Positions 35,986 to 44,511 of a stretch of 64,000 nucleotides of DNA are shown here, in pieces. A program made the translations under genes and the position numbers. The stretch's first letter is position 1, and every line of letters starts with the position of its first letter. Under the pieces are notes generated by a model, which was not told the DNA's origin, made no database searches, and was given only the letters and a program-made list of their open reading frames with translations. This stretch comes from Nisaea acidiphila (GTDB taxonomy: Bacteria > Pseudomonadota > Alphaproteobacteria > Thalassobaculales > Thalassobaculaceae). Where the stretch lies: contig NZ_CP102480.1 in NCBI RefSeq assembly GCF_024662015.1, positions 4,644,501-4,708,500 on the forward strand. The letters are read 5' to 3'.

Positions 35986-36569
35986 GCCTCGTCCCCCGGA
36001 GCCTTAGGGCCGGTCTCGGTGGCATCGTCTTCTCTCCGCTTTCGCCCGATCAGGAACATGACCCCGATACCGGCGGTGAAGATCACCGCGACTTCGCCGA
36101 GCGTATCGAAACCGCGGTAGCTCGCCAGGATTGAGGTCACGATATTCGGCACCTGAATATCGTCGCGCGATCCGGCGATATATTCCGGAACGATGTGATT
36201 GAATCCGGCGGCCTCGATCGAGCCGAATGGCGGCATGTCGACGGTACCGTAAATGAGTGCCGCACCCACTGCGAGGCAAACCAGTATCGGTCCGATATGG
36301 AGCTTCACCGCATGCTTCTCGCTCCGCCGGGTCAGCGTCATCGCGCCGAGCATCAGAACCGTGGAGATTCCGGCGCCGACCGCGGCTTCGGTGAAGGCCA
36401 CGTCCACGGCGTCGAGCGTCACGAAGAGAGCTGCGGTGATCAGACTGTAGATGCCTGAAAGCATCGCGGTCGCGAAAAGATGGCGGGAGCGCATGATGCC
36501 GATCGCGGTGATCGTCAGCAGCGTCATCAGCGCGATATCGATCAGAATGTTCACAAGGCCGGTTTGCAT
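35982..36569 (-). CDS. MbhD/MbhE-like antiporter subunit (DUF4040, split MrpA C-terminal part)
   Basis: 195 residues from the ATG at 36569, which overlaps the mrpG stop by one base (TGATG). The first half (about 1-85) is MbhD/DUF4040-like (DAVDVAFTEAAVGAGISTVLMLGAM). The second half (about 90-175) is MbhE-like, with a periplasmic loop and FDTLGEVAVIFTAGIGV. In MrpA these domains sit C-terminal to the antiporter module; here they are free, so MrpA is divided among separate genes. A longer upstream reading frame is spurious because it would run through mrpG. Confidence 0.88.
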   Translation of the reverse strand: MQTGLVNILIDIALMTLLTITAIGIMRSRHLFATAMLSGIYSLITAALFVTLDAVDVAFTEAAVGAGISTVLMLGAMTLTRRSEKHAVKLHIGPILVCLAVGAALIYGTVDMPPFGSIEAAGFNHIVPEYIAGSRDDIQVPNIVTSILASYRGFDTLGEVAVIFTAGIGVMFLIGRKRREDDATETGPKAPGDEA

Positions 36570-36913
36570 CACACGTCCTCCTTCGAGGTCCGGCGCAGGT
36601 CTTTCTCGGGCACTCCGTAGGGGCGCAGGCCGACGGAGTTTGCCGCGTTGGCGAGGGCGTGGGTCGCTGTCGGGCTGGTGAAGAAAATGAAAAGCGAGAT
36701 CATCAGCAGCTTTACGGTGGCCAGAGACCATCCGGCCTGCAGCATCATGCCGATCAGCAGCAGTTCCATTCCCATCGTGTCGGTGATCCCCGCGGCATGC
36801 AGACGCGTATAGAAATCCGGTAGCCGGAGCATGCCGAGGGTTCCGATAAAGACGAAGAAGACCCCGGCCAGGATGAAGCCCCAGGAGAGGATATCGATTA
36901 CGATCTCCATCAT
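36569..36913 (-). CDS. mrpG: Mrp antiporter subunit G
   Basis: 114 residues with three helices and the MnhG/MrpG motif GTLGMLRLPDFYTRLHAAGITDT at about 24-46 (only part matched exactly). The tail is charged. It is the third gene in the operon, overlapping mrpF by 4 nt. Confidence 0.93.
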   Translation of the reverse strand: MMEIVIDILSWGFILAGVFFVFIGTLGMLRLPDFYTRLHAAGITDTMGMELLLIGMMLQAGWSLATVKLLMISLFIFFTSPTATHALANAANSVGLRPYGVPEKDLRRTSKEDV

Positions 36914-37212
36914 GCGGCCCCTCCGTCGCCATTCCCGTTCCCGGTCTCTCCGGCGATGCCGAGATTGCGGTAACGGAAGAATTTCAGGATCGCGATGGTG
37001 CCGACGAAATTCATCAGAGCATAGAGCAGGGCGATATCGAGAAAGTCCGGGCGCCCGCCGATGAAGCCGAGCACCGCGATCAGTAGAACCGTCTTGGTGC
37101 CGAAGCTGTTGCCGGCGAGCACGCGGTCATAGAGGGTCGGTCCCATCAAGCCGCGCGCGAGAGCCATCAGCATGGGAATGATCAGGCCGGCTGCGGCTGC
37201 GGCAAACATCAT
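36910..37212 (-). CDS. mrpF: Mrp antiporter subunit F
   Basis: 100 residues with three helices; GPTLYDRVLAGNSFGTKTV and ALLYALMNFVGTIAILKF are typical of the MrpF/PhaF family. It overlaps mrpE and mrpG by 4 nt each, so the three small subunits are translationally linked. Confidence 0.93.
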   Translation of the reverse strand: MMFAAAAAGLIIPMLMALARGLMGPTLYDRVLAGNSFGTKTVLLIAVLGFIGGRPDFLDIALLYALMNFVGTIAILKFFRYRNLGIAGETGNGNGDGGAA

Positions 37213-37697
37213 CGGATCCTGGCCTCCACGGCCGTTATGCGGTCATCCATGTCGCTTTGCAGCAGTCCCTCGGCCATTTCGTTAGTGATCGCATGTACGA
37301 GGATTTCGTCATCCTCGATATCGACGGTTACTGTGCCAGGAGTGAGCGTGATTGAATTCGCAAAAGTAGCGATGCCGACATCGGTCTTCTGCGTGGCTTT
37401 CACCCGCACCATTCGAGGCGATATCTCCAGCTTCGTAGAGAGCACGATTTTTGCGACGTCGATATTCGCCTTGCCGATTTCCTTGGCGAGCCAGATCCAG
37501 TACCGAATCAGGCGAGGACGAAGATTGATGGAAACCGGATTGCCGTCGATCCGGTCCATGCGCAGGGCGAGAAAGACTGTAAGGACCACCGAGGCTACGC
37601 CAAAGCCAAGGACCAGTTTATGGTCCAGGCTTACGGAGCCGGATAGCAGCATCCAGAAGGCGGCGAGGCTCACCCCAAGACTTATGATGTGCCCCAT
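37209..37697 (-). CDS. mrpE: Mrp antiporter subunit E
   Basis: 162 residues from the ATG at 37697, preceded by a G-rich AAGGGGGGGGCG; a start at 37772 would add a non-homologous leader. Two N-terminal helices are followed by a cytoplasmic domain with TFANSITLTPGTVTVDIEDD, the MrpE signature. It is the first gene of the ten-gene operon; the promoter should lie in 37698-37906, shared with the divergent lyase gene. Confidence 0.92.
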   Translation of the reverse strand: MGHIISLGVSLAAFWMLLSGSVSLDHKLVLGFGVASVVLTVFLALRMDRIDGNPVSINLRPRLIRYWIWLAKEIGKANIDVAKIVLSTKLEISPRMVRVKATQKTDVGIATFANSITLTPGTVTVDIEDDEILVHAITNEMAEGLLQSDMDDRITAVEARIR

Positions 37698-37906
37698 CGA
37701 TGCGCCCCCCCTTGAGCAACCCAACCAGACTCGTTTGCCTCGCTTGGCGTGCTCTGGTGTACCAGGAACCAATCCGACAGTAAGGCAATGATGTCAATAT
37801 AATGACGACATTTCTGGGAGAAAGGTGTTTATCGGATAGCAGAGTCGGAAACGAAAAAAACCGGCTTAATCAAGCATGTGGCACCCGGTAGTGGGAGGAA
37901 TGAAAA

Positions 37907-38812
37907 ATGACATGGCTTCTGGAGAACGCGGCGCTGCGACCGGCCGGCGATCGGCTGGCGGCCCTTTGGGAGCGCCCCGGGATTCTTCGCATTCCCGGTG
38001 CGCACGACCCGTTTTCCGCAGTTGTCGCCAGAGATACCGGATTCGAGACACTCTATCTCTCGGGCGGAGCCCTCTCGGCCAGTCTTGCGCTCCCGGACCT
38101 GGGTATGATGACGATGGAAGAACTCATAGGGCAGGTCCGCGGTATAGTTCGTGCTTCCCGTTTGCCGCTCGTGGTCGATGGTGACACCGGATACGGCGAG
38201 GCGCTGAACGTGATGCGTCTCTGCCGGGAGTTGGAAGAGGCAGGTGCCGCAGCGGTCCAGCTCGAGGACCAGGTGCTGCCGAAGAAATGCGGGCATCTGT
38301 CCGACAAACTCTTGAACGATACGGACTCAATGTGCGCGAAGATCGCCGCTGCTCGAAAGGCGCGGCGGTCGCTTCGTATCATTGCACGGACCGATGCCAT
38401 GGCATCGGAAGGGCTTGAAGCGGCGATCGCGCGCGCGCAGTCCTACGTTGCGGCCGGTGCCGATGCGATCTTTCCCGAAGCTCTGACCGACGAGGGGCAT
38501 TTCAGGGCATTCGCGGAGGCTCTGGACGTACCGTTGCTCGCCAATATGACGGAGTTTGGGAAGACGCCCTATTACACGGCCGAACAGTTCGAGGCTTGGG
38601 GGTTCAAGATGGTGATCTGGCCGGTCACGTCGATGCGCGCCGCCGCCGGGATTGTTCGGGACTTGTATGCCCATCTCGCGGAGTTTGGTGGCCAAGAGGG
38701 ATTCCTCGATCGGCTGATGGCACGGAAGGACATCTACAAACATATCGGTTACGCGGATTACGAGTCGCTCGATGGAAGCATCGCGGCAAGTGTCGTGCCC
38801 GAGGTGGATTGA
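37907..38812 (+). CDS. Isocitrate lyase/PEP mutase family protein
   Basis: 301 residues with the superfamily's TIM-barrel landmarks: PGAHDPFSA at about 30-38, the metal-binding VDGDTGYG at about 90-97 and the catalytic QLEDQVLPKKCGH (KKCGH at 126-130). The KKCGH loop places it with lyases acting on 2-methylisocitrate, oxaloacetate or related acids rather than with PEP mutase. No prp genes are near. It is followed by an aminotransferase gene on the same strand, so the pair may process a 2-oxo or hydroxy acid. Confidence 0.87.
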   Translation: MTWLLENAALRPAGDRLAALWERPGILRIPGAHDPFSAVVARDTGFETLYLSGGALSASLALPDLGMMTMEELIGQVRGIVRASRLPLVVDGDTGYGEALNVMRLCRELEEAGAAAVQLEDQVLPKKCGHLSDKLLNDTDSMCAKIAAARKARRSLRIIARTDAMASEGLEAAIARAQSYVAAGADAIFPEALTDEGHFRAFAEALDVPLLANMTEFGKTPYYTAEQFEAWGFKMVIWPVTSMRAAAGIVRDLYAHLAEFGGQEGFLDRLMARKDIYKHIGYADYESLDGSIAASVVPEVD

Positions 38813-38924
38813 GTTTTTGCTGTTTTCCGCCAGAAAATTGTCTCCATGACAAGTTTTGCGTGGTAGCTCCTGCATAAATAGGTCAGAAATGCTGTCCTGT
38901 TTTGTTGCTCAAGGAGTCTGCAGA

Positions 38925-39785
38925 ATGAAACAAATATTCTTCTATCGCGGTGAATGGCTATCAAACGAACCGATGGTCAGCGGTCCGCTTCAGATTTCGT
39001 TCTGGTCCGGAAGCTCGGTCTTCGACGGGGCGAGGGCCATCAAGGGAGCACTTCCGGATATCGGCTTGCATGCGCAACGCGTGGTCCGCTCGGCAAAGGC
39101 GATGTTGCTCAATCCGGGGCTGGAAGCGAAGGAGATCGAGAGTCTCTGCCGTGACGCCGCCGCACGTCTACCGGCAGACCGGGACTATTACATCCGGCCA
39201 ATGTTCTACTCGACGGGCCAGGGCGTTGCCCCGGAAGGGAACGACACGGAGTTCGTGCTTGCCGTCTTCGAGGCGCCGTTGCCGGATCCTATTGCAGGAG
39301 GTGCCTGCCTCTCGAGCTTCCGGCGCTGCGCGGTCGACCAAGGGCCTACGAACGCAAAGGCGGGCTGCCTCTATCCGAACGGGCAACGGGCGCTCTTGGA
39401 AGCGCGCGACCGGGGCTTCGACCTGCCTGTTCTTCTCGATCCGAATGGAAACGTCGCGGAATTCTCGACGGCGAACATCTGGATCGTGAAGGACGGTGTC
39501 GCGAAGACGCCGGCGGCGAATGGAACGTTCCTCTCAGGCATCACGCGCCGCCGTCTGATCAGGCTCCTGACGCAAGACGGCATTCCGGTCGAGGAAGCGG
39601 TGCTGTCGCCAGAGGATCTCGCGACAGCGGAAGAGATCATCGTCTGCGGCAATTTCGGGAAAATTCAGGCGATCGACCGCTTCGAGGACCGGATGCTGAC
39701 CCCGGGACCGGTCTTCGAGCGGGCACGTGCGCTCTATATGCAGTTCGTGGAGAGCGAGCGGCAGGTGCCTGCCGCCGCCGAATGA
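38925..39785 (+). CDS. Class IV aminotransferase (branched-chain/D-amino-acid type)
   Basis: 286 residues from the ATG at 38925, with AAGGAG 8 nt upstream. It shows the fold-type IV PLP features SSVFDGARAI, IRPMFYS, the lysine-bearing QGPTNAKAGCLYPNGQ region and FSTANIWIV. Relatives include branched-chain aminotransferases, D-alanine aminotransferase and ADC lyase; the exact substrate is unclear. It lies 112 nt after the lyase gene and is bounded by a strong terminator. Confidence 0.85.
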   Translation: MKQIFFYRGEWLSNEPMVSGPLQISFWSGSSVFDGARAIKGALPDIGLHAQRVVRSAKAMLLNPGLEAKEIESLCRDAAARLPADRDYYIRPMFYSTGQGVAPEGNDTEFVLAVFEAPLPDPIAGGACLSSFRRCAVDQGPTNAKAGCLYPNGQRALLEARDRGFDLPVLLDPNGNVAEFSTANIWIVKDGVAKTPAANGTFLSGITRRRLIRLLTQDGIPVEEAVLSPEDLATAEEIIVCGNFGKIQAIDRFEDRMLTPGPVFERARALYMQFVESERQVPAAAE

Positions 39786-39792
39786 TTTATGG

Positions 39793-39822
39793 CCCCGCGC
39801 GTCCCGTACCGGACGCGCGGGG
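39793..39822. terminator. Terminator hairpin between convergent genes
   Basis: A 12-bp perfect GC-rich stem (CCCCGCGCGTCC/GGACGCGCGGGG) with a 6-nt loop, only 7 bp after the aminotransferase stop and 10 bp from the thiY stop. It can serve both strands; T-rich flanks are weak. Confidence 0.65.
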
Positions 39823-39832
39823 AAATGGATCG

Positions 39833-40774
39833 CTATTGCAGTTCGGTCGCGTAGGCGGTGACGTCGGTCGGTTTCGTCACAAGACCGGTCTCCCGCATGA
39901 AGGCTTCGAAGCGGCGATAGCGCCCGCTATCCAAGGCCGCCGGGCGGAGTGCGAAGCGGGGCAGGGTGTCGCGCCAGGCACGCTTGTTCAACTCGTCGTC
40001 CAGGTCCTTGCGGCCGTCGATAAAGGCCTCCCAAGCCTCTCCCGGATGGTTCACGAGATATTGCGTCGCCTTTTCCACCGCAGCAAGAAAGCGCTTGAGG
40101 CGCTGGTCTGAGAGACTATCCCGGTGCGCGACATAGATCAGCTCGTCATAGGGCGGCACGCCTTCCTCCTCGACGAAGAAGGCCCGGCCCGGCTGGCCGA
40201 CAATGTCCATCTGGTTGAGTTCGAAATTGCGGAATGCGCCGATCACCGCATCGACCTGGCCTGAAATGATCGATGGCGAGAGCGAGAAATTGACGTTCAC
40301 CAGCTCGACGTCCGAAAGCGCGAGACCGTGCTTTTTCAGCATGGCGCCGAGCAACGCATCCTCGAACCCTCCGACGGAGAATCCGACCTTGCGGCCCTTC
40401 AGGTCCGCGATGGTCTTCACCGGGCCGTCCTTAAGCGCCACCAGGGTGTTGAGCGGAGTCGCCACCAGGGTTCCGAAACGCACCAGCGGGAGGCCTTCGG
40501 CGGCCTGGATGTGCAGCTGCGGCTGATAGGAAACGGCAATGTCCGCCTTCTTAGCCGCGACCAGTTTCGGCGGGTCGTTCGGATCGGCGGGTGCGATCAA
40601 CTCCACCTCGAGACCCTCCGCGGCAAAGAAGCCTTTGTTCTCGGCCACTATCAGCGGGCCGTGATCCGGATTGACGAACCAGTCGAGCAGGACCGTCAGC
40701 TTATCCGCGGCTCTGACGGGGGCCGATCCCAGGACAAGAAGCGCGACGAGGAGCGCGGCGGTGCGGGTGAACAT
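39833..40774 (-). CDS. thiY: ThiY-like pyrimidine-precursor-binding ABC protein
   Basis: 313 residues with a signal peptide (MFTRTAALLVALLVLGSAPVRA) and an NMT1/THI5-like periplasmic-binding fold beginning LTVLLDWFVNPDHGPL, then DIAVSYQPQLHIQAAEGLP and GYSVGG-like GFSVGGFEDALL. ThiY binds formylaminopyrimidine-type thiamine precursors. It is placed downstream of thiX and the TPP riboswitch, which supports the assignment. No ATPase gene follows; the next gene is convergent. Confidence 0.88.
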   Translation of the reverse strand: MFTRTAALLVALLVLGSAPVRAADKLTVLLDWFVNPDHGPLIVAENKGFFAAEGLEVELIAPADPNDPPKLVAAKKADIAVSYQPQLHIQAAEGLPLVRFGTLVATPLNTLVALKDGPVKTIADLKGRKVGFSVGGFEDALLGAMLKKHGLALSDVELVNVNFSLSPSIISGQVDAVIGAFRNFELNQMDIVGQPGRAFFVEEEGVPPYDELIYVAHRDSLSDQRLKRFLAAVEKATQYLVNHPGEAWEAFIDGRKDLDDELNKRAWRDTLPRFALRPAALDSGRYRRFEAFMRETGLVTKPTDVTAYATELQ

Positions 40775-40789
40775 TCAGTTTCCTCCAGT

Positions 40790-41560
40790 TCAGTTATAGG
40801 CGGTATCTGCGGCCGGCCGGGCTTCGCCGGCCTGCCAGGGCATCGCGGCCCTCAACAGGACATCGACCCCGTAGTAGAGCGACAGGGCGAGGATCGAGAG
40901 GGTAAAGAGTGCGGCGAACATCAGGTCGATCTGAAGCCGCGCATTGGCGTGCAACATCAGGTAGCCGAGCCCCGAGCTGGAGCCGACCCACTCTCCGACC
41001 ACGGCGCCGATCGGCGCGACCGCCGTCGCCACCCTGAGGCCCGAGGCGAAGGCGGGAAGGGCTGCCGGAAGGCGGACATGAAGCAGCAGGTCGAGACGCC
41101 CCGCGCCGAGCGTGCGGGCGCAGTCGATGAAGAGCGGGTCGGTTCGGCGCAGCCCATCGAACATTGCGGCGGTGACGGGGAAGAAAATGATCAGGGCCGC
41201 CATAGCCACCTTGGAGGCCATTCCGTAGCCGAGCCAGAGCACGAGCACCGGCGCCAGCGCGAAGACCGGCACGGCTTGGCTGATGACAAGTACCGGAAGC
41301 AGCCATGGCCTGACCCGCGCCGACCAGCTCAGTGAGAGCGCCGCCGCGGCACCGAAGAGCGTACCGATGCCGAGCCCAAGGAGAATCTCGGCAAGCGTCG
41401 TTGCGGCGTGCGGCAGAATGAGGTGGGAACTCTGCCAGAGAGCTTCGGCGACGAGTGCCGGTCCCGGGAGGATGTAGGGCGGCGTGCCGCTGAGGCTGAC
41501 GACGCCCTGCCAGAGCATCAGCAGTCCGGCCGCGATTACGATGGCGCGGATCATCGCCAT
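40790..41560 (-). CDS. thiX: ThiX-like ABC transporter permease
   Basis: 256 residues with about six helices and the permease EAA loop (ALIIFFPVTAAMFDGLRRTDP, partly matched; then RLPAALPAFASGLRVA). It belongs to the nitrate/taurine/HMP-precursor importer class. It lies directly downstream of the TPP riboswitch and 15 nt before thiY, so it should be switched off when thiamine diphosphate is plentiful. Confidence 0.88.
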   Translation of the reverse strand: MAMIRAIVIAAGLLMLWQGVVSLSGTPPYILPGPALVAEALWQSSHLILPHAATTLAEILLGLGIGTLFGAAAALSLSWSARVRPWLLPVLVISQAVPVFALAPVLVLWLGYGMASKVAMAALIIFFPVTAAMFDGLRRTDPLFIDCARTLGAGRLDLLLHVRLPAALPAFASGLRVATAVAPIGAVVGEWVGSSSGLGYLMLHANARLQIDLMFAALFTLSILALSLYYGVDVLLRAAMPWQAGEARPAADTAYN

Positions 41561-41617
41561 GTCGTGGACCGACTGGGATACCGATATGCTGAAACGTGCG
41601 GCCTAACGCCGATGGAC

Positions 41618-41710
41618 ATCTGGCTCTCCCTCCGCCGGCATTACCCGGATCAGGTTAAGGGTCGTTCCTTATGGAACCTCTCAGCCGCCGGTGCGGCTCC
41701 CCTGAACGGA
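41618..41710 (-). ncRNA. TPP riboswitch (THI element)
   Basis: Read on the minus strand, this region has the conserved THI-box parts in order: GGGGAGCC, GGCGGCTGAGAGG, a variable hairpin (GTTCC/GGAAC), ACCCTTAACCTGATC and CGGGTAATGCCGGCG, closing with GGAGGGAG. P1-P5 pairings can be drawn. It sits about 60 nt upstream of thiX and should repress the importer when TPP is bound. Confidence 0.95.
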
Positions 41711-41826
41711 CCCGATAATGAGTGAGCTTTTCCGACATGGCAAGCGGGTGAAGCGCGCGCCTCTGGATGAGGGAACGAAAGCGCGCTACCTAAGATAACC
41801 AGTACCGATTTTCTCGCGGAGGTCAT

Positions 41827-43308
41827 GTGAGCGACGCCGGACCGGCCATAGGACTGGATGCACTTGAAGCGCGGGTCCGCGACGATCTGAGGATCATTTC
41901 CTACCCTGACGGAAACTGGGTTCCGGAGCGGCGCGGACCGGACGGACGCCCGGTGCTTGATGTCCTGGTGATCGGCGGCGAGCAGGGCGGCCTCGCGATT
42001 GCCCATGCATTGAAGCGGGCGCGTATCGACCGCGTGCGGATCGTCGACCGCGCGCCGGAAGGCCTGGAAGGTCCGTGGATGACCTACGCCCGGATGCCGA
42101 CGCTGCGATCTCCGAAGGAGGTGAACGGGCCGGACCTGGATATCCCGTCCCTGTCCTTCCGCGCATGGTTCGTTGCCCAGCACGGCGAGGCGGAGTGGTC
42201 GGCGCTCAACAAGATTGCGAAAGAGGACTGGGCCTCATATCTCCTCTGGCTGAGGCGGGCGCTTGATATCCGTATTGAAAACGGGATCTCGGCGGAACGG
42301 ATCTCGCCGTCGGATTTTGGTGATCTGGTTGCAGCGGAACTCGTGGATATGGCCTCCGGCGCAAGGGAATCCGTGCTCGCGCGCAAGATCGTCGTCGCGA
42401 CCGGTATCGAGACGCCCGGCAAATGGTGGACGCCGGAAGAGGTCGCGGCGCTTGACAGAAGCTATTGGGCACACGCCTCCGCGAACATCGATTTCGAGAG
42501 CTTGAAAGGACGTCGGGTCGCTGTACTGGGCGCCGGCGCATCCGCATTCGACAATGCGGCCATGGCTCTGGAGGCGGGCGCGGCGCGGGTCACCGTCTGC
42601 TGCCGGCGTGAGGATCTTCAGAGGGTGCAGCCCTTTAAATGGCTGTCGTTTCCCGGATTCCTCGGGCATTTCGCCGAGCTTGACGATTCCTGGCGCTGGC
42701 GCTTCATGAACCACCTTCTGACACTGCGCGAAGCATTCCCGCGTGAAACCTGGGAAAGGGTGGCGAAGCACGAGGCGTTCGAGCTGTTGACGGGGGCGCC
42801 GTGGCTCTCCTGCCGCGCTGCGGGCGGCGGGGTTGAGATCGAGACGCCGGGACAGACCTTCGAGGCCGACTACCTGATCGTCGGTACCGGCTTCGACATC
42901 GACCTTCCCGCGCTTCCCGAATTTTCCGATATCGCGGCGAATGCGGCGCTCTGGCGCGACCGTTTCCATCCGCCGGCGTCCGAGGAAAACCCGAGACTGG
43001 GGCGTTACCCTTATCTCGATTCCACGTTTGCCTTTCAGGAACGCGTCCCCGGCACTGCGCCGTGGCTCAGCCATGTGCGGCTTTTCACCTTCGGCGCGAC
43101 CGTCAGCTTCGGCCCCTCCGGTTCTTCGATCAATGCGATGAAATTCGCTGTGCCGCGGCTCGTCTCCGGCATTGTGAGGGATCTCTTCACGGAGGATGTG
43201 GAGCAGCACTGGGACAGCCTGAAGGACTATAATCTGCCTGAGTTTCTGCTTCCCGGCGAAAATGGGGAAGCTGCACCTCAGCAGCCTGTCATCGGCAGGA
43301 CCGCATGA
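41827..43308 (+). CDS. Flavin-containing monooxygenase-like FAD/NAD(P) oxidoreductase
   Basis: 493 residues from a GTG. A dinucleotide-binding motif follows a short leader (DVLVIGGEQGGLAIAHAL, about 39-56), and a second is at about 230-250 (RVAVLGAGASAFDNAAMAL). YLIVGTGFD is the FMO/SidA-like ATG motif. It likely oxidises a small N- or S-containing compound or acts as a Baeyer-Villiger enzyme. The stop overlaps the next gene's start (ATGA), coupling it to a deacetylase-like hydrolase. Its substrate is unknown. Confidence 0.87.
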   Translation: MSDAGPAIGLDALEARVRDDLRIISYPDGNWVPERRGPDGRPVLDVLVIGGEQGGLAIAHALKRARIDRVRIVDRAPEGLEGPWMTYARMPTLRSPKEVNGPDLDIPSLSFRAWFVAQHGEAEWSALNKIAKEDWASYLLWLRRALDIRIENGISAERISPSDFGDLVAAELVDMASGARESVLARKIVVATGIETPGKWWTPEEVAALDRSYWAHASANIDFESLKGRRVAVLGAGASAFDNAAMALEAGAARVTVCCRREDLQRVQPFKWLSFPGFLGHFAELDDSWRWRFMNHLLTLREAFPRETWERVAKHEAFELLTGAPWLSCRAAGGGVEIETPGQTFEADYLIVGTGFDIDLPALPEFSDIAANAALWRDRFHPPASEENPRLGRYPYLDSTFAFQERVPGTAPWLSHVRLFTFGATVSFGPSGSSINAMKFAVPRLVSGIVRDLFTEDVEQHWDSLKDYNLPEFLLPGENGEAAPQQPVIGRTA

Positions 43309-44471
43309 GCGCCGAGGTTTCGCAATTCGACCCGCCGTCGAGTGCGCGGATCCCGGCGTCGTTCCCGGACCGGCCGTTCATGATCGGCAGCGAGATCTAT
43401 CGCCGTTCGCGATACGGCGTGAAACACCCGCTGTCGATCCAGCGCGTGACCCCGGTCATGGACCTGGCTCGCGCCCTTGGCCTGGTGGGCGAGGACCGCT
43501 TCGTCGACAGTCCCATGGCAACGCCGGAAGAGCTCTCCCGGTTTCATGCGCCGGATTATGTTGCCGCCATTATGCGGGCCGAGAGGGACAGGCAAGTCAG
43601 CGACGCGGTGAAGGAGAAATACAATATCGGCCGGGCCGGCAACCCGGTCTTTCCGGAAATTTTCAGCCGGCCGGCAACCGCCGCCGGCGCTTCCCTTCTG
43701 GCCGGCCGGACTCTGGCGGGTGTCGAGCGTGGGATCATCCATTCACTTGCCGGCGGCACCCATCATGGGCGGCCTGACATGGCCTTCGGCTTCTGCTTCT
43801 TCAACGATCCGGTACTCGGAATCCTGGCGATGCTCGATGGAGGGCTGTCGCGGATCGCCTATGTCGATCTCGACGCCCATCACGGCGATGGTGTGCAGGA
43901 TGCCTTTCACGACGAGGACCGCGTGCTTACCGTATCCATCCACGAGGAGGACCGCTGGCCGCGAACCGGTCCGGCGGACGACCGGGCGGGTGGCATGGCC
44001 CGGAATTTCCCGGCGCCAAAGGGTCTGAACGACACGGAGTTCCGGTTTCTCGTGGCGGAGGGCGTCCGGCCGATCGTGGAAAGTTTCGGGCCGGACGCCA
44101 TCGTGATCCAGAGCGGCTGCGACGCGCTTGCCGACGATCCGCAAAGCAAGCTGGAGCTTTCGAACAACGCACTTTGGGAGGCGGTCGACCGGCTCGTCCG
44201 TCTGGCTCCCCGGGTTCTGGTCCTCGGCGGCGGAGGCTACAATCCCTGGGCGGTCGCGCGGTGTTGGACCGGCATCTGGGCCGCCTTGAACGGACAGGAC
44301 CCGCGGGGGATTGCGCTCAATGCGGAAAGCGAAAGCGTGTTGCGCGGTCTCTTCTGGAACCATAGCCGCGGGCGGAACCCGCCGGAACACTGGTTCACGA
44401 GGCTCGCCGACGCCCCGAGGGAAGGGGCTGTCCGGCAGGAGGTGGTCGACTTGGCCCGAGCGGTCCTTTAG
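43305..44471 (+). CDS. Histone-deacetylase-family amidohydrolase
   Basis: 388 residues of the arginase/HDAC superfamily. Active-site elements are intact: LAGGTHHGRPDMAFGFCFFN with the His-His pair, VDLDAHHGDGVQDAF with metal ligands, the ligand aspartate in QSGCDALADD and LGGGGYNP. Bacterial members include acetylpolyamine amidohydrolases and AcuC-like deacetylases. The 4-nt overlap with the flavoprotein suggests successive steps on one N-acyl compound (inference). Confidence 0.92.
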   Translation: MSAEVSQFDPPSSARIPASFPDRPFMIGSEIYRRSRYGVKHPLSIQRVTPVMDLARALGLVGEDRFVDSPMATPEELSRFHAPDYVAAIMRAERDRQVSDAVKEKYNIGRAGNPVFPEIFSRPATAAGASLLAGRTLAGVERGIIHSLAGGTHHGRPDMAFGFCFFNDPVLGILAMLDGGLSRIAYVDLDAHHGDGVQDAFHDEDRVLTVSIHEEDRWPRTGPADDRAGGMARNFPAPKGLNDTEFRFLVAEGVRPIVESFGPDAIVIQSGCDALADDPQSKLELSNNALWEAVDRLVRLAPRVLVLGGGGYNPWAVARCWTGIWAALNGQDPRGIALNAESESVLRGLFWNHSRGRNPPEHWFTRLADAPREGAVRQEVVDLARAVL

Positions 44472-44511
44472 GAGAGGCGCGGAAGCACGTAACGGGGGGC
44501 GCGTCGGGAGA

